Shown one piece after another: positions 6,441-13,260 of a DNA stretch of 13,260 nucleotides (position 1 is its first letter; the number at the start of each line of letters is the position of its first letter). This stretch comes from Alphaproteobacteria bacterium (GTDB lineage: Bacteria; Pseudomonadota; Alphaproteobacteria; UBA828): NCBI GenBank assembly GCA_029937205.1, contig JAPYQV010000031.1, forward strand, positions 1 through 13,260, in the 5' to 3' direction. A program made the translations under genes and the position numbers. The notes beneath the pieces are model-generated. The model did not search any database. It was not told where the DNA came from and saw only the letters and a program-made list of their open reading frames with translations.

Positions 6441-6995
6441 ATGGTTAAGCTCACCAAAATCTATACCCGTGGCGGCGATGGCGGCGAAACTTCGCTCGGC
6501 GGCGGCGCCCGGGTGCGCAAAAACGATCCCCGCGTCGAAGCTTACGGCGCGGTTGATGAAGCCAATGCCGCGCTCGGCGTGGCGCGTCTTCATTGCAGTG
6601 GCGAAAGCGATGAGATGCTGGCGCGCATCCAGAATGATCTCTTTGATTTGGGCGCCGATCTTTGCCGGCCGGAGGATATGGCGGGCGCGCTGCGCATTGT
6701 CCCGGCCCAGACCGACCGGCTCGAGCACGAAATCGACGCCATGAACCTGAAATTGGCAGCCCTCGAATCCTTCGTTTTGCCAGGCGGCTCGGCTGCTTCT
6801 GCCGAATTGCATGTCGCGCGCACCACCGTGCGCCGGGCGGAGCGCTTGAGCGTCGCTTTGGCCGAGCACGCAGTGGTTAATCCGCACGCGATCCATTATC
6901 TCAATCGCCTCTCGGATCATCTCTTTCAGCTCGCCCGCATGAACAATGAGGACGGCGCCGGCGACGTGCTTTGGGTGCCCGGGGCGACACGCTGA
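6441..6995 (+). CDS. cobO: PduO-type cob(I)alamin adenosyltransferase
   Basis: This 184-residue PduO-type ATP:cob(I)alamin adenosyltransferase makes adenosylcobalamin. The N-terminal ATP-binding signature is KIYTRGGDGGETSLGGG (residues 6-22), followed by RVEAYGAVDEANAALG (31-46). The C-terminal RRAERLSVAL (131-140) and YLNRLSDHLFQLARMNN (153-169) are the usual conserved helices. The symbol follows common usage for this cluster; pduO or cobA would also be acceptable, and the trimeric PduO fold is not the CobA/CobO(P) fold. ATG 6441 is used; a TTG at 6432 is the alternative. AAGG (6429-6432) lies 8 bases upstream of ATG. It is closely linked to the HIG1-like gene. Its product could serve methylmalonyl-CoA mutase. 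Confidence 0.93.
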   Translation: MVKLTKIYTRGGDGGETSLGGGARVRKNDPRVEAYGAVDEANAALGVARLHCSGESDEMLARIQNDLFDLGADLCRPEDMAGALRIVPAQTDRLEHEIDAMNLKLAALESFVLPGGSAASAELHVARTTVRRAERLSVALAEHAVVNPHAIHYLNRLSDHLFQLARMNNEDGAGDVLWVPGATR

Positions 6996-7003
6996 CAGGC
7001 CAC

Positions 7004-7018
7004 TGCTGCACTGCAACA
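7004..7018. promoter_or_regulatory. TGC-rich dyad, possible PhaR-like operator
   Basis: TGCTGCACTGCAACA contains CTGC-ACT-GCAA, which differs at one base from the CTGCN3GCAG motif that I recall for PhaR repressors of polyhydroxybutyrate genes in alphaproteobacteria. It also contains TGCA-C-TGCA, a short dyad. It lies 8 bases after the cobO stop and 200 bases before etfB. The match is from memory and there is no evidence that PhaR binds here. Confidence 0.25.
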
Positions 7019-7060
7019 TAAATCCTAATTCCAGCGATGATTTTGTGCTATTTCCTAACG

Positions 7061-7089
7061 TTGACGCCGTGCTGCAAGCGCATTACGCT
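7061..7089 (+). promoter_or_regulatory. Possible promoter for the etfB operon
   Basis: TTGACG at 7061-7066 matches the -35 consensus in five of six positions. After 17 bases comes TACGCT (7084-7089), a poor -10. The predicted start falls near 7096, about 120 bases before etfB. The -35 is good and the -10 is weak, so the call is tentative. Confidence 0.25.
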
Positions 7090-7102
7090 GCGTTCCTCAA
7101 AA

Positions 7103-7144
7103 TGTGCGGCCAATTGTTGCGAATGCGAAAAACCGGGCCGCACA
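7103..7144. repeat. 9-bp inverted repeat with 24-base loop
   Basis: TGTGCGGCC (7103-7111) is the perfect reverse complement of GGCCGCACA (7136-7144). The stem is GC-rich, and no T-run follows on the plus strand, so it is not a standard intrinsic terminator. It could be a transcript hairpin or a protein site in the etfB leader. Confidence 0.4.
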
Positions 7145-7166
7145 ACTGAATCACCGCTAGTTTCAT

Positions 7167-7178
7167 GCCCAATTGGGC
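7167..7178. promoter_or_regulatory. Perfect 12-bp palindrome upstream of etfB
   Basis: GCCCAATTGGGC is a perfect palindrome ending 39 bases before the etfB start. It overlaps the area where a promoter giving a short leader would lie; TAGAAT at 7188-7193 is a possible -10. A repressor operator is a reasonable reading, but no known regulator is recognised. Confidence 0.3.
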
Positions 7179-7217
7179 GGTAATCGTTAGAATTTATCCA
7201 CTGGGAGCCTGTGCCAA

Positions 7218-7967
7218 ATGAAAGTGCTTGTCGGCATCAAGCGCACGATAGACGCTAACGTGAAAGTCCGTGTCAAAGCGGATGAAAGCGGCGTCGAGAC
7301 GGCCAACGTCAAGATGACCCTCAATCCATTCTGCGAAATCGCCGTTGAAGAGGCGGTGCGCATGAAGGAAGCGGGTGTTGTTGAGGAAATCATCGTCGTG
7401 ACCGCCGGTCCGGAAGAAGCGCGCCAAACCCTGATGACGGCGCTTGCGATTGGCGCCGACCGGGCGGTACATGTGGTGGCCGATCAGGATATCCAGCCGC
7501 TCGCCGTGGCCAAGATACTGAAAGCGGTGATCGAGCAGGAATCACCCGGCGTGGTAATCCTTGGCAAACAGGCAATTGACGACGACAGCAACCAGACCGG
7601 CCAGATGTTGGCGGGGCTGCTTGGCTGGCCGCAGGCAACCTTTGCCTCCAAAATCACGCTTGGTGACGGCGAGGCCGAAGTAACGCGCGAAATCGATGGC
7701 GGGCTCGAGACGCTGACCGTCAAGCTGCCGGCGGTAATGACCACGGATCTCAGGCTGAATGAGCCGCGCTACGCGTCTTTGCCCAACATCATGAAAGCCA
7801 AGAAAAAGCCGATCGACGTCAAAACGCTTGAGGAACTCGGCGTCGACGCCGCGCCGCGCATCAAGATTTTGAAAGTCGTGTCGCCCGGTAAACGCGAAGC
7901 CGGCGTGATTGTCGAGAGCGTCGCCGAATTGGTCGATAAATTGCAAAATGAAGCGAAGGTGCTGTGA
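7218..7967 (+). CDS. etfB: Electron transfer flavoprotein beta subunit
   Basis: This 249-residue EtfB is the AMP-binding subunit of the soluble ETF heterodimer that takes electrons from acyl-CoA dehydrogenases to ETF-ubiquinone oxidoreductase. Landmarks are the N-terminal [19 protein letters not shown] (residues 2-20), [14 protein letters not shown] (34-47), [18 protein letters not shown] (115-132) and the signature and recognition loop [20 protein letters not shown] (about 176-195). Full family length. ATG 7218 has GGGAG 10 bases upstream (7203-7207). The stop TGA shares its last base with the etfA start (7967), so the two are translationally coupled. It is downstream of the cobO group but separated by a 222-base leader, suggesting its own promoter. 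Confidence 0.96.
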   Translation: MKVLVGIKRTIDANVKVRVKADESGVETANVKMTLNPFCEIAVEEAVRMKEAGVVEEIIVVTAGPEEARQTLMTALAIGADRAVHVVADQDIQPLAVAKILKAVIEQESPGVVILGKQAIDDDSNQTGQMLAGLLGWPQATFASKITLGDGEAEVTREIDGGLETLTVKLPAVMTTDLRLNEPRYASLPNIMKAKKKPIDVKTLEELGVDAAPRIKILKVVSPGKREAGVIVESVAELVDKLQNEAKVL

Positions 7968-8932
7968 TGTCCGCACTCGTCATTGCCGAACACGATAACA
8001 ATGAACTGAAACAGGCCACCCTGCACGCGGTGACGGCGGCTTCCCAATTGTCGGATGACGTGCATATTCTCGTCGCCGGCGAGGGCTCGGCCGAGGTTGC
8101 CGCGCAAGCTGCCGCTGTGGCCGGTGTCGCCAAAGTGTTGCATGCCGACGATGCGGCCTATGGCCATGGCCTGGCCGAAAACGTGGCACCGCTGATCGTT
8201 TCCGTGGCGGCCGGCTATGATCACTTGCTCGCCTGCGCCACAACCTATGGCAAGAACGTGATGCCGCGCGCCGCCGCCCTTCTTGATGTGGCGCAGATTT
8301 CGGAGATTTCGGAAATCCTCTCTGCCGACCAGTTTGTTCGCCCGACCTATGCCGGCAACGCCATGGCGACGGTTGAAAGCATCGACGCCAAAAAGGTGAT
8401 TACGGTGCGTGCCACGGCGTTCGATGTGGCGGCGGCGGAAGGTGGAACGGCTGCGATCGAGGCGGTGAGCGGACCCGGCGACCAGGGTCTGTCGCGCTTT
8501 GAGCGGCATGAGTTGAGCGTTTCCGAGCGGCCCGAATTAACCAGCGCGGATATTGTCATTTCCGGCGGCCGCGGTATGCAGAGCGGCGATAACTTTTCTT
8601 TGGTGGAAGCGGTGGCGGACCGTCTCGGCGCTGCTGTCGGTGCCTCGCGCGCGGCGGTCGATGCGGGCTATGTGCCGAACGATTATCAGGTCGGGCAGAC
8701 CGGCAAAGTCGTGGCGCCCAATCTCTATGTGGCGGTTGGTATTTCCGGTGCAATCCAGCATCTCGCCGGCATGAAGGACAGCAAGGTGATTGTCGCCATC
8801 AACAAGGACGAGGAAGCGCCAATTTTTCAAATCGCCGATTACGGCTTGGTCGCGGACTTGTTCAAGGCGCTCCCCGAGCTTGCCGAAGAGCTCGATAAAC
8901 AAGGTATTTCACGAGACATTTCCGGGAACTGA
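7967..8932 (+). CDS. etfA: Electron transfer flavoprotein alpha subunit
   Basis: This 321-residue EtfA binds FAD and pairs with EtfB. The C-terminal FAD domain is clear: [19 protein letters not shown] (residues 197-215), [18 protein letters not shown] (241-258), [15 protein letters not shown] (259-273), [18 protein letters not shown] (276-293) ending VADLF. Family length is normal. ATG 7967 overlaps the etfB stop by one base; a GTG at 7964 would add one residue. It ends 8 bases before hbdA, whose ribosome-binding GAGG lies in the stop-codon area (8931-8936). The product feeds the ubiquinone pool, and Coq7 in the left part of the window makes part of it, though that is a pathway link and not an operon. 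Confidence 0.96.
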   Translation: MSALVIAEHDNNELKQATLHAVTAASQLSDDVHILVAGEGSAEVAAQAAAVAGVAKVLHADDAAYGHGLAENVAPLIVSVAAGYDHLLACATTYGKNVMPRAAALLDVAQISEISEILSADQFVRPTYAGNAMATVESIDAKKVITVRATAFDVAAAEGGTAAIEAVSGPGDQGLSRFERHELSVSERPELTSADIVISGGRGMQSGDNFSLVEAVADRLGAAVGASRAAVDAGYVPNDYQVGQTGKVVAPNLYVAVGISGAIQHLAGMKDSKVIVAINKDEEAPIFQIADYGLVADLFKALPELAEELDKQGISRDISGN

Positions 8933-8940
8933 GGCCTGCC

Positions 8941-9813
8941 ATGATTCAACAGATCGGTATTATTGGCGCGGGTCAGATGGGCAGCGGTATCGCCCATGTC
9001 GCGGCGCTCAACGGCTTTGATATACTTCTTGTCGATATTGACGAAGAAGTGCTCGGCAGTGCCGTGGAGACAATCCGCAATAACATGAGCCGCCAGGTGC
9101 GCAAGGAATTGATCGACCAGGACTCCTGCGACGGAGCCCTGGCGCGCATTAAAGTTGGCGCCGGCATCGCGGACTTAAGAGATTGCGACTTGGTGATCGA
9201 GGCCGCCGCTGAAGACGAGGAAATCAAAAAGGCCATATTCGCCAGCCTCAAGGGTGTGATTAAGCCCGAGACCATCATCTGTACCAACACTTCGTCGGTC
9301 TCGGTCACCCGCCTTGCCGCGAGCACCGACAGGCCGGGCCAGTTCATGGGCATGCATTTCATGAATCCGGTGCCGATGATGGAGTTGGTCGAACTGGTGC
9401 GCGGCATTGCCACAGACGAAGATACCTACGAACAAGTTCGCCAAGTGGCGGTCAAGATGGGCAAGAAGACCGCCATGGCCGAGGATTTCCCGGCCTTCAT
9501 CGTCAATCGCATCTTGCTGCCGATGATCAACGAGGCCGTCTACGCGCTTTATGAAGGCGTCGGTACGGTGGAATCCATCGATACCGCCATGCGGCTCGGC
9601 GCGCACCACCCCATGGGCCCGCTGCAATTGGCGGATTTCATCGGCCTCGATACCTGTCACGCCATAATGCAGGTGCTCTATGAGGGCCTGGCCGACAGCA
9701 AATACCGCCCCTGTCCGCTGCTCGCCAAATATGTTGAGGCCGGTTGGCTGGGCCGCAAGACGGGCCGCGGCTTCTATGATTATTCCGGCGAGACTCCCGT
9801 TCCGACGCGTTAA
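8941..9813 (+). CDS. hbdA: 3-hydroxybutyryl-CoA dehydrogenase
   Basis: This 290-residue short-chain L-3-hydroxyacyl-CoA dehydrogenase (HBD/FadB2 type) interconverts 3-hydroxybutyryl-CoA and acetoacetyl-CoA with NAD(P). The Rossmann motif is [18 protein letters not shown] (residues 5-22). The catalytic pair His139 and Glu148 is in [14 protein letters not shown] (138-151), with Ser in [10 protein letters not shown] (116-125) and the conserved [14 protein letters not shown] region. [16 protein letters not shown] is the dimer-domain signature. Length is standard. It starts 8 bases after etfA with a GAGG ribosome-binding site, so it is the third gene of the etf operon. The three together fit butyrate, polyhydroxybutyrate or short-chain fatty acid oxidation. 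Confidence 0.94.
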   Translation: MIQQIGIIGAGQMGSGIAHVAALNGFDILLVDIDEEVLGSAVETIRNNMSRQVRKELIDQDSCDGALARIKVGAGIADLRDCDLVIEAAAEDEEIKKAIFASLKGVIKPETIICTNTSSVSVTRLAASTDRPGQFMGMHFMNPVPMMELVELVRGIATDEDTYEQVRQVAVKMGKKTAMAEDFPAFIVNRILLPMINEAVYALYEGVGTVESIDTAMRLGAHHPMGPLQLADFIGLDTCHAIMQVLYEGLADSKYRPCPLLAKYVEAGWLGRKTGRGFYDYSGETPVPTR

Positions 9814-9950
9814 TTCCGGCGCGAATGCCGCGACAAACGCAACGAAACGGTTGATTGCGGACCAAATAGCTCCATTATGCGCGCCAACGGCTGGGGGCGG
9901 GCGCGAGTCGCCTCGGAAAACGATGCAAATCGCAAACGCGGAATCGGAAC

Positions 9951-11357
9951 ATGAGCGGCAATCCGAAAAATGCCCAGGGTGCAAATACCATGTGGGGGGG
10001 ACGCTTCGAGTCCGCGCCGGATGATCTGATGACGCAGATCAACGCCTCGGTGGATTTTGACCGCAGGCTCTATTCCCAGGATATCACCGCGTCCAAAGCG
10101 CATGCCGAAATGCTCGTCGCCAACGGCATCATTCCAGCCGAAGACGGTAGCAAGATTCAGGCTGGGCTCGACAGCATCCGCGATGAAATTGAGCATGGAC
10201 AGTTTTCCTTCAAGCAAGATTTGGAAGACATCCACATGAATGTGGAGGCGCGCCTGACAGAATTGATCGGTGCCGCCGCCGGGCGTCTGCACACGGCGCG
10301 CTCGCGCAATGATCAGGTAGCGACGGATTTTCGCCTCTGGGTGCGGGGTGCGCTTGCCCGGAGCGACGATGAAATGCGCGACCTACAGGCCGCTCTGATT
10401 GGCCGTGCCGAAGAACATTCGGCGACGGTGATGCCGGGCTTTACCCATTTGCAATCGGCCCAGCCGGTGACGTTTGGTCACCACTTACTGGCCTATGTTG
10501 AAATGCTTGGACGCGATCGGGGGCGGGTGGCGGATTGTTTGCGGCGGCTGAACGAATGCCCGCTCGGCGCCGCGGCGCTGGCCGGCACCTCGTTTCCCAT
10601 CGACCGGCAGGCAACAGCCACCTCGCTCGGCTTCGATCGCCCGACAGCCAATTCCATCGATTCCGTGTCGGACCGGGATTTTGCGTTGGAAGCCTTGGCG
10701 GCCGCCGCAATTACCGCCACCCATCTCTCGCGCCTCGCCGAGGAGCTGGTGATATGGTCGAGCGCCCAGTTTGCCTTCATTCGCCTCTCCGACAGCTTCA
10801 GCACCGGCTCCTCCATCATGCCGCAGAAGCGCAACCCGGACGCGGCGGAACTGGTGCGGGCCAAGACCGGGCGCATTACGGGCGCCTTGGTGGCGCTGCT
10901 GACAGTTATGAAGGGCCTGGCGTTGAGCTATGCCAAGGACATGCAGGAAGACAAGGAGCCAGTGTTCGATGCATTCGATTCCCTGTCGATATGCCTGCGC
11001 GCTTCGTCCGGCATGATCCAGGATCTGGAGGCCGATGCGGCGGCCATGGCGGCAGCCGCCGGCGCCGGCCATTCTACCGCGACCGAGCTGGCCGATTGGC
11101 TGGTGCGCGAGCTTGGCATGCCGTTTCGCGAGGCCCATCACGTGATCGGCAGCGTGGTCCGCCGTGCTGATGCGTTGGCGTGCCGGCTCGACGAGCTTTC
11201 ACTCGAAGATCTGCAGGCCATCGAGCCGCGTATTGTGGCATCGGCCTTGGATGTACTGAGCCCAACCCAGGCGGTCGAAAGCCGCGCCAGTTATGGCGGC
11301 ACGGCGCCTGCCCAAGTGCGCGAACAGGTCCGCCTGGCGCGCGAGCGTTTCCTGTGA
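9951..11357 (+). CDS. argH: Argininosuccinate lyase
   Basis: This 468-residue member of the aspartase/fumarase superfamily catalyses the last step of arginine synthesis, splitting argininosuccinate into arginine and fumarate. Visible motifs are MWGGRF near the N-terminus (residues 14-19), [13 protein letters not shown] (114-126), [16 protein letters not shown] (163-178) with His166, and the superfamily signature [12 protein letters not shown] (286-297) containing the catalytic Ser loop. Length is normal. ATG 9951 is used; ATG 9990, at MWGGRF, is the shorter alternative. The 137-base gap after hbdA contains no clear gene. The stop overlaps the start of the small lipoprotein gene by 4 bases (GTGA, 11354-11357). 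Confidence 0.96.
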   Translation: MSGNPKNAQGANTMWGGRFESAPDDLMTQINASVDFDRRLYSQDITASKAHAEMLVANGIIPAEDGSKIQAGLDSIRDEIEHGQFSFKQDLEDIHMNVEARLTELIGAAAGRLHTARSRNDQVATDFRLWVRGALARSDDEMRDLQAALIGRAEEHSATVMPGFTHLQSAQPVTFGHHLLAYVEMLGRDRGRVADCLRRLNECPLGAAALAGTSFPIDRQATATSLGFDRPTANSIDSVSDRDFALEALAAAAITATHLSRLAEELVIWSSAQFAFIRLSDSFSTGSSIMPQKRNPDAAELVRAKTGRITGALVALLTVMKGLALSYAKDMQEDKEPVFDAFDSLSICLRASSGMIQDLEADAAAMAAAAGAGHSTATELADWLVRELGMPFREAHHVIGSVVRRADALACRLDELSLEDLQAIEPRIVASALDVLSPTQAVESRASYGGTAPAQVREQVRLARERFL

Positions 11358-11494
11358 TCCGCAAATTCAGCCTGCTCTTGACCATCCTCGCCGCGCTTGG
11401 CCTGATTGTCGCCCTGGTGGGCTGCGGCAAGCGCGGTGCGCTCGAGGCGCCGCCACAGGATTCTGCTCTCGAACAGCCCCATCGCACGGCCTGA
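11354..11494 (+). CDS. lptM: LptM-like small lipoprotein
   Basis: This 46-residue lipoprotein starts at GTG 11354, overlapping the argH stop (GTGA). It has a basic start (MIRK), a hydrophobic segment (about 5-21) and a lipobox LVGC with Cys24, followed by [13 protein letters not shown]. The [10 protein letters not shown] pattern matches the LptM (formerly YifL) family, which helps assembly of the LptD outer-membrane LPS translocon. Between argH and lysA is the position I recall for this gene in many alphaproteobacteria. It would be anchored by Cys24 in the outer membrane. The short length makes the product easy to miss, but the lipobox, the overlap and the context agree. Confidence 0.78.
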   Translation: MIRKFSLLLTILAALGLIVALVGCGKRGALEAPPQDSALEQPHRTA

Positions 11495-11522
11495 GGGCCG
11501 GCGCGCTTCGGAAAATTACGCT

Positions 11523-12818
11523 ATGGAATATTTTCACTATCGGGACTCTGCCGGACAGCAGGAACTGTTTGCCGAGGACGTGGCGCTGAGCCGCATCGCC
11601 GAACGCTTCGGTACGCCGAGCTATGTTTATTCGAGCGCCGCATTGGTCCGGCGCTACCGTGCATTTTCCGAAGCCGTCGGCGACGCCCTGGTGTGCTATT
11701 CGGCCAAGGCCAATGACAATCTGGCGGTGCTGCGTTGCCTCGGGCTTGAGGGCGCCGGCGTGGATATTGTTTCCGGCGGCGAACTTGCGCGTGCCCTGGC
11801 CGCGGATATCGCCCCTGCCAAGATCGTCTTTGCCGGCGTTGGCAAGACGGGCGCTGAAATGGCGCAAGCGCTCGATGCCGGCATCGGTCAGTACAATGTG
11901 GAATCCGAGCAGGAGTTGGAACTGTTGGCAACGCTTGCCGCCGATCGCGGCCTCCGCGCGCCGGTTGCGCTCAGGGTCAATCCCGATGTGGATGCCAAGA
12001 CCCATGACAAAATCTCGACCGGCCGGGCCAAGGATAAATTCGGCATCGAGTTCAACCAGGCCGAAGCGCTCTATGCGCGCGCGGCTCAGATGGATGGCAT
12101 TGCCATGCGGGGTCTGGCGATCCATATCGGCTCGCAATTGACGGCGTTGGCGCCGTTTGAGGCGGCTTTTGTCCGGCTCGGTGAACTGTGCCTCAGGTTG
12201 CGCGCCGGCGGCCACACTGTCTCGCATCTCGATCTCGGCGGCGGGCTCGGCATTCCCTATGCTGAAGATGGGCCCGATGCTGAGGATGGGCAATTGAATT
12301 TGGCCGATTATGGCGCACTGGTGCAGCGCACCAAGCGCGACCTGGAAGCCGGGATCACGCTTGAGCCGGGACGCTGGATGGCCGGCCCGGCGGGGCTGTT
12401 ACTGACCCAGGTCATTCGCGTCAAGCGTAACGGCAATAAGCAGTTCGTCATTGTCGATATGGCGATGAACGATCTCCTGCGCCCGGCCCTGTACGGCGCT
12501 TGGCATGATATTCAACCGGTCGCGCCGCGCCCGGGCGAGGCGCTGCCGGTCGATATTGTCGGGCCCATATGCGAAAGCGGCGATGTAATCGCAACAGATC
12601 GCGCCCTGCCGGAACTGCGCGCCGGCGATCTCATCGTCGTGCGCGACGCCGGTGCCTACGGCGCGGTGATGTCGTCAAGTTACAACAGCCGCATGCCGGC
12701 CGCCGAAGTCATGGTGCGGGACGCTGATAGCGCGCTGATCCGTCCGCGCCTTGATTATGACGCCATGCTCGCCCGGGATGTTTTGCCGGATTGGCAGACT
12801 GGGCCAGCCAAGGCCTGA
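11523..12818 (+). CDS. lysA: Diaminopimelate decarboxylase
   Basis: This 431-residue PLP-dependent fold type III decarboxylase converts meso-diaminopimelate to L-lysine. The PLP lysine is Lys62 in YSAKAND (59-65). Further PLP and substrate marks are HIGSQ (201-205), DLGGGLGIPY (237-246), EPGRWMAGPAG (281-291), CESGD (350-354) and DAGAYGAVMSSSYNSR (375-390). ATG 11523 starts the protein at MEYFHY; the frame is open upstream into the lipoprotein gene but that is not supported. The gene is 28 bases after lptM. Residues 247-256 (AEDGPDAEDG) look like a small local duplication after GIPY. It converges on the CpdR-like gene with a 9-base gap. Confidence 0.95.
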   Translation: MEYFHYRDSAGQQELFAEDVALSRIAERFGTPSYVYSSAALVRRYRAFSEAVGDALVCYSAKANDNLAVLRCLGLEGAGVDIVSGGELARALAADIAPAKIVFAGVGKTGAEMAQALDAGIGQYNVESEQELELLATLAADRGLRAPVALRVNPDVDAKTHDKISTGRAKDKFGIEFNQAEALYARAAQMDGIAMRGLAIHIGSQLTALAPFEAAFVRLGELCLRLRAGGHTVSHLDLGGGLGIPYAEDGPDAEDGQLNLADYGALVQRTKRDLEAGITLEPGRWMAGPAGLLLTQVIRVKRNGNKQFVIVDMAMNDLLRPALYGAWHDIQPVAPRPGEALPVDIVGPICESGDVIATDRALPELRAGDLIVVRDAGAYGAVMSSSYNSRMPAAEVMVRDADSALIRPRLDYDAMLARDVLPDWQTGPAKA

Positions 12819-12827
12819 GCCAAATTG

Positions 12828-13190
12828 CTAACTGCCGTCCAATGCGTTCTTGACGACGCCGCAGATTTTTTCGAGATCAAAGGGCTTGGGCACGATGCTG
12901 TGCATCAGGGATTCGAGATTGTGTGCGCGCTGGCGCTCTTTGGCGAAGCCGGTGATCAGGATGATCGGCATCTCCGGCTTGTCGCGGCTGACCTGCAGGG
13001 CAAGTGAAATACCGTCCATCTCGGGCATGACGATATAGGACAGCAACAGGTCGAATTCACCTTTTTGCAGCGCGTGTAGTGCTTGAACCCCGTCTGCCAC
13101 CGCTGTGACGCTATGATCCTGGCTTTCCATTGCGCGAATCAGGAAAGTCCGCACCGCCACTTCATCCTCCGCGATCAGGATATGTGCCAT
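12828..13190 (-). CDS. cpdR: CpdR-like single-domain response regulator with Tyr at the phosphoacceptor site
   Basis: This 120-residue stand-alone receiver domain starts MAHILIAEDE, with the acidic pocket Glu8-Asp9-Glu10, continues FDLLLSYIVMPEMDGI and ends with ILITGFA (Thr80) and PKPF (Lys102). Length, RQRAHNLE and overall pattern fit CpdR, which in Caulobacter takes phosphate from ChpT and, unphosphorylated, primes ClpXP for cell-cycle proteolysis. The phosphoacceptor should be Asp in LLLTDIVMP; here it is Tyr52 (TAT, minus strand 13037-13035). Phosphorylation at that site is therefore impossible unless the sequence is wrong. ATG 13190 has AGGAG 6 bases upstream. It is convergent with lysA and divergent from the next gene. 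Confidence 0.85.
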   Translation of the reverse strand: MAHILIAEDEVAVRTFLIRAMESQDHSVTAVADGVQALHALQKGEFDLLLSYIVMPEMDGISLALQVSRDKPEMPIILITGFAKERQRAHNLESLMHSIVPKPFDLEKICGVVKNALDGS

Positions 13191-13220
13191 GACCCGCTCC
13201 TATACCAAGGAGCGATGATA

Positions 13221-13260
13221 ATGACCCATGAGGACGGCTTGCCAAGGTTTTCGGCCAGGA
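13221..13260 (+). CDS. Start of an unidentified gene, cut by the window end
   Basis: ATG 13221 is preceded by AAGGAG (13207-13212) with an 8-base spacer and the frame stays open to the edge. It begins MTHEDGLPRFSAR. Too short to identify. An in-frame ATG at 13215 is possible but too near the ribosome-binding site. It is divergent from the CpdR-like gene, with 30 bases between their starts. Confidence 0.45.
   Translation, partial: MTHEDGLPRFSAR

Larger units (their letters stand above)
6996..7217. other. Intergenic region upstream of etfB
   Basis: This 222-base gap is more AT-rich than the genes and holds several signal-like pieces: a TGC-rich dyad (7004-7018), a TTGACG box (7061-7066), a 9-bp inverted repeat (7103-7144) and a perfect 12-bp palindrome (7167-7178). 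An open frame runs through it from inside cobO but shows no ribosome-binding site and no recognisable product. It is probably the control region of the etfB operon. Confidence 0.5.

Noticed and set aside
6946..7149. Open frame from the end of cobO through the etfB leader
   Set aside because: It begins inside cobO in another frame, has no ribosome-binding site and its product has no recognisable motif.
9852..9880. Possible promoter for argH (TTGATT, 17 bases, ATTATG)
   Set aside because: The -10 match is poor and nothing else supports it.
11406..11522. N-terminal extension of lysA
   Set aside because: It overlaps the lptM coding sequence in another frame; LysA homology starts at ATG 11523.

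Overview
The window looks like chromosomal DNA of a GC-rich alphaproteobacterium, probably Rhodospirillales-like or a related marine lineage. The reasoning is inference from gene content and order: a CpdR-type receiver, a bacterial Coq7, an HIG1-like twin-membrane protein beside cobO, etfB, etfA and a 3-hydroxybutyryl-CoA dehydrogenase, and argH, lptM and lysA in a row. There is no phage, transposon or CRISPR signal. Most of it is housekeeping metabolism.

Layout. (1) 1-55: 5' part of tRNA-Leu(CAA) on the minus strand with a good promoter at 83-112. (2) 217-1869: a tight plus-strand operon of a DedA/YqaA membrane protein, DsbB and Coq7. (3) 1866-1984: a nested inverted-repeat element between convergent coq7 and an HNH endonuclease gene (minus strand, 1990-2553). 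(4) 2737-4871: a CaiB/BaiF CoA-transferase and gluQ. (5) 4983-5825: a Tat signal peptide and an isochorismatase-fold hydrolase in one frame, split by a single TAG; the hydrolase also has Phe where the catalytic Cys is expected. (6) 5826-6134 minus: a small ACT-domain protein, divergent from (7) 6217-9813: HIG1-like protein, cobO, then after a 222-bp gap etfB, etfA and hbdA. These link adenosylcobalamin supply, flavin electron transfer and short-chain acyl-CoA oxidation. (8) 9951-12818: argH, lptM and lysA, for arginine synthesis, outer-membrane LPS-transporter maturation and lysine synthesis. (9) 12828-13190 minus: a CpdR-like receiver whose phosphoacceptor position is Tyr. (10) From 13221: the start of an unidentified plus-strand gene.

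The points most worth a second look are the Tyr at the CpdR phosphorylation site, the doubly damaged Tat-hydrolase, the composite palindromic repeat, and the regulatory-looking 222-bp region upstream of etfB. I did not find a clear new multi-gene system. The gap between genes never exceeds 300 bases.
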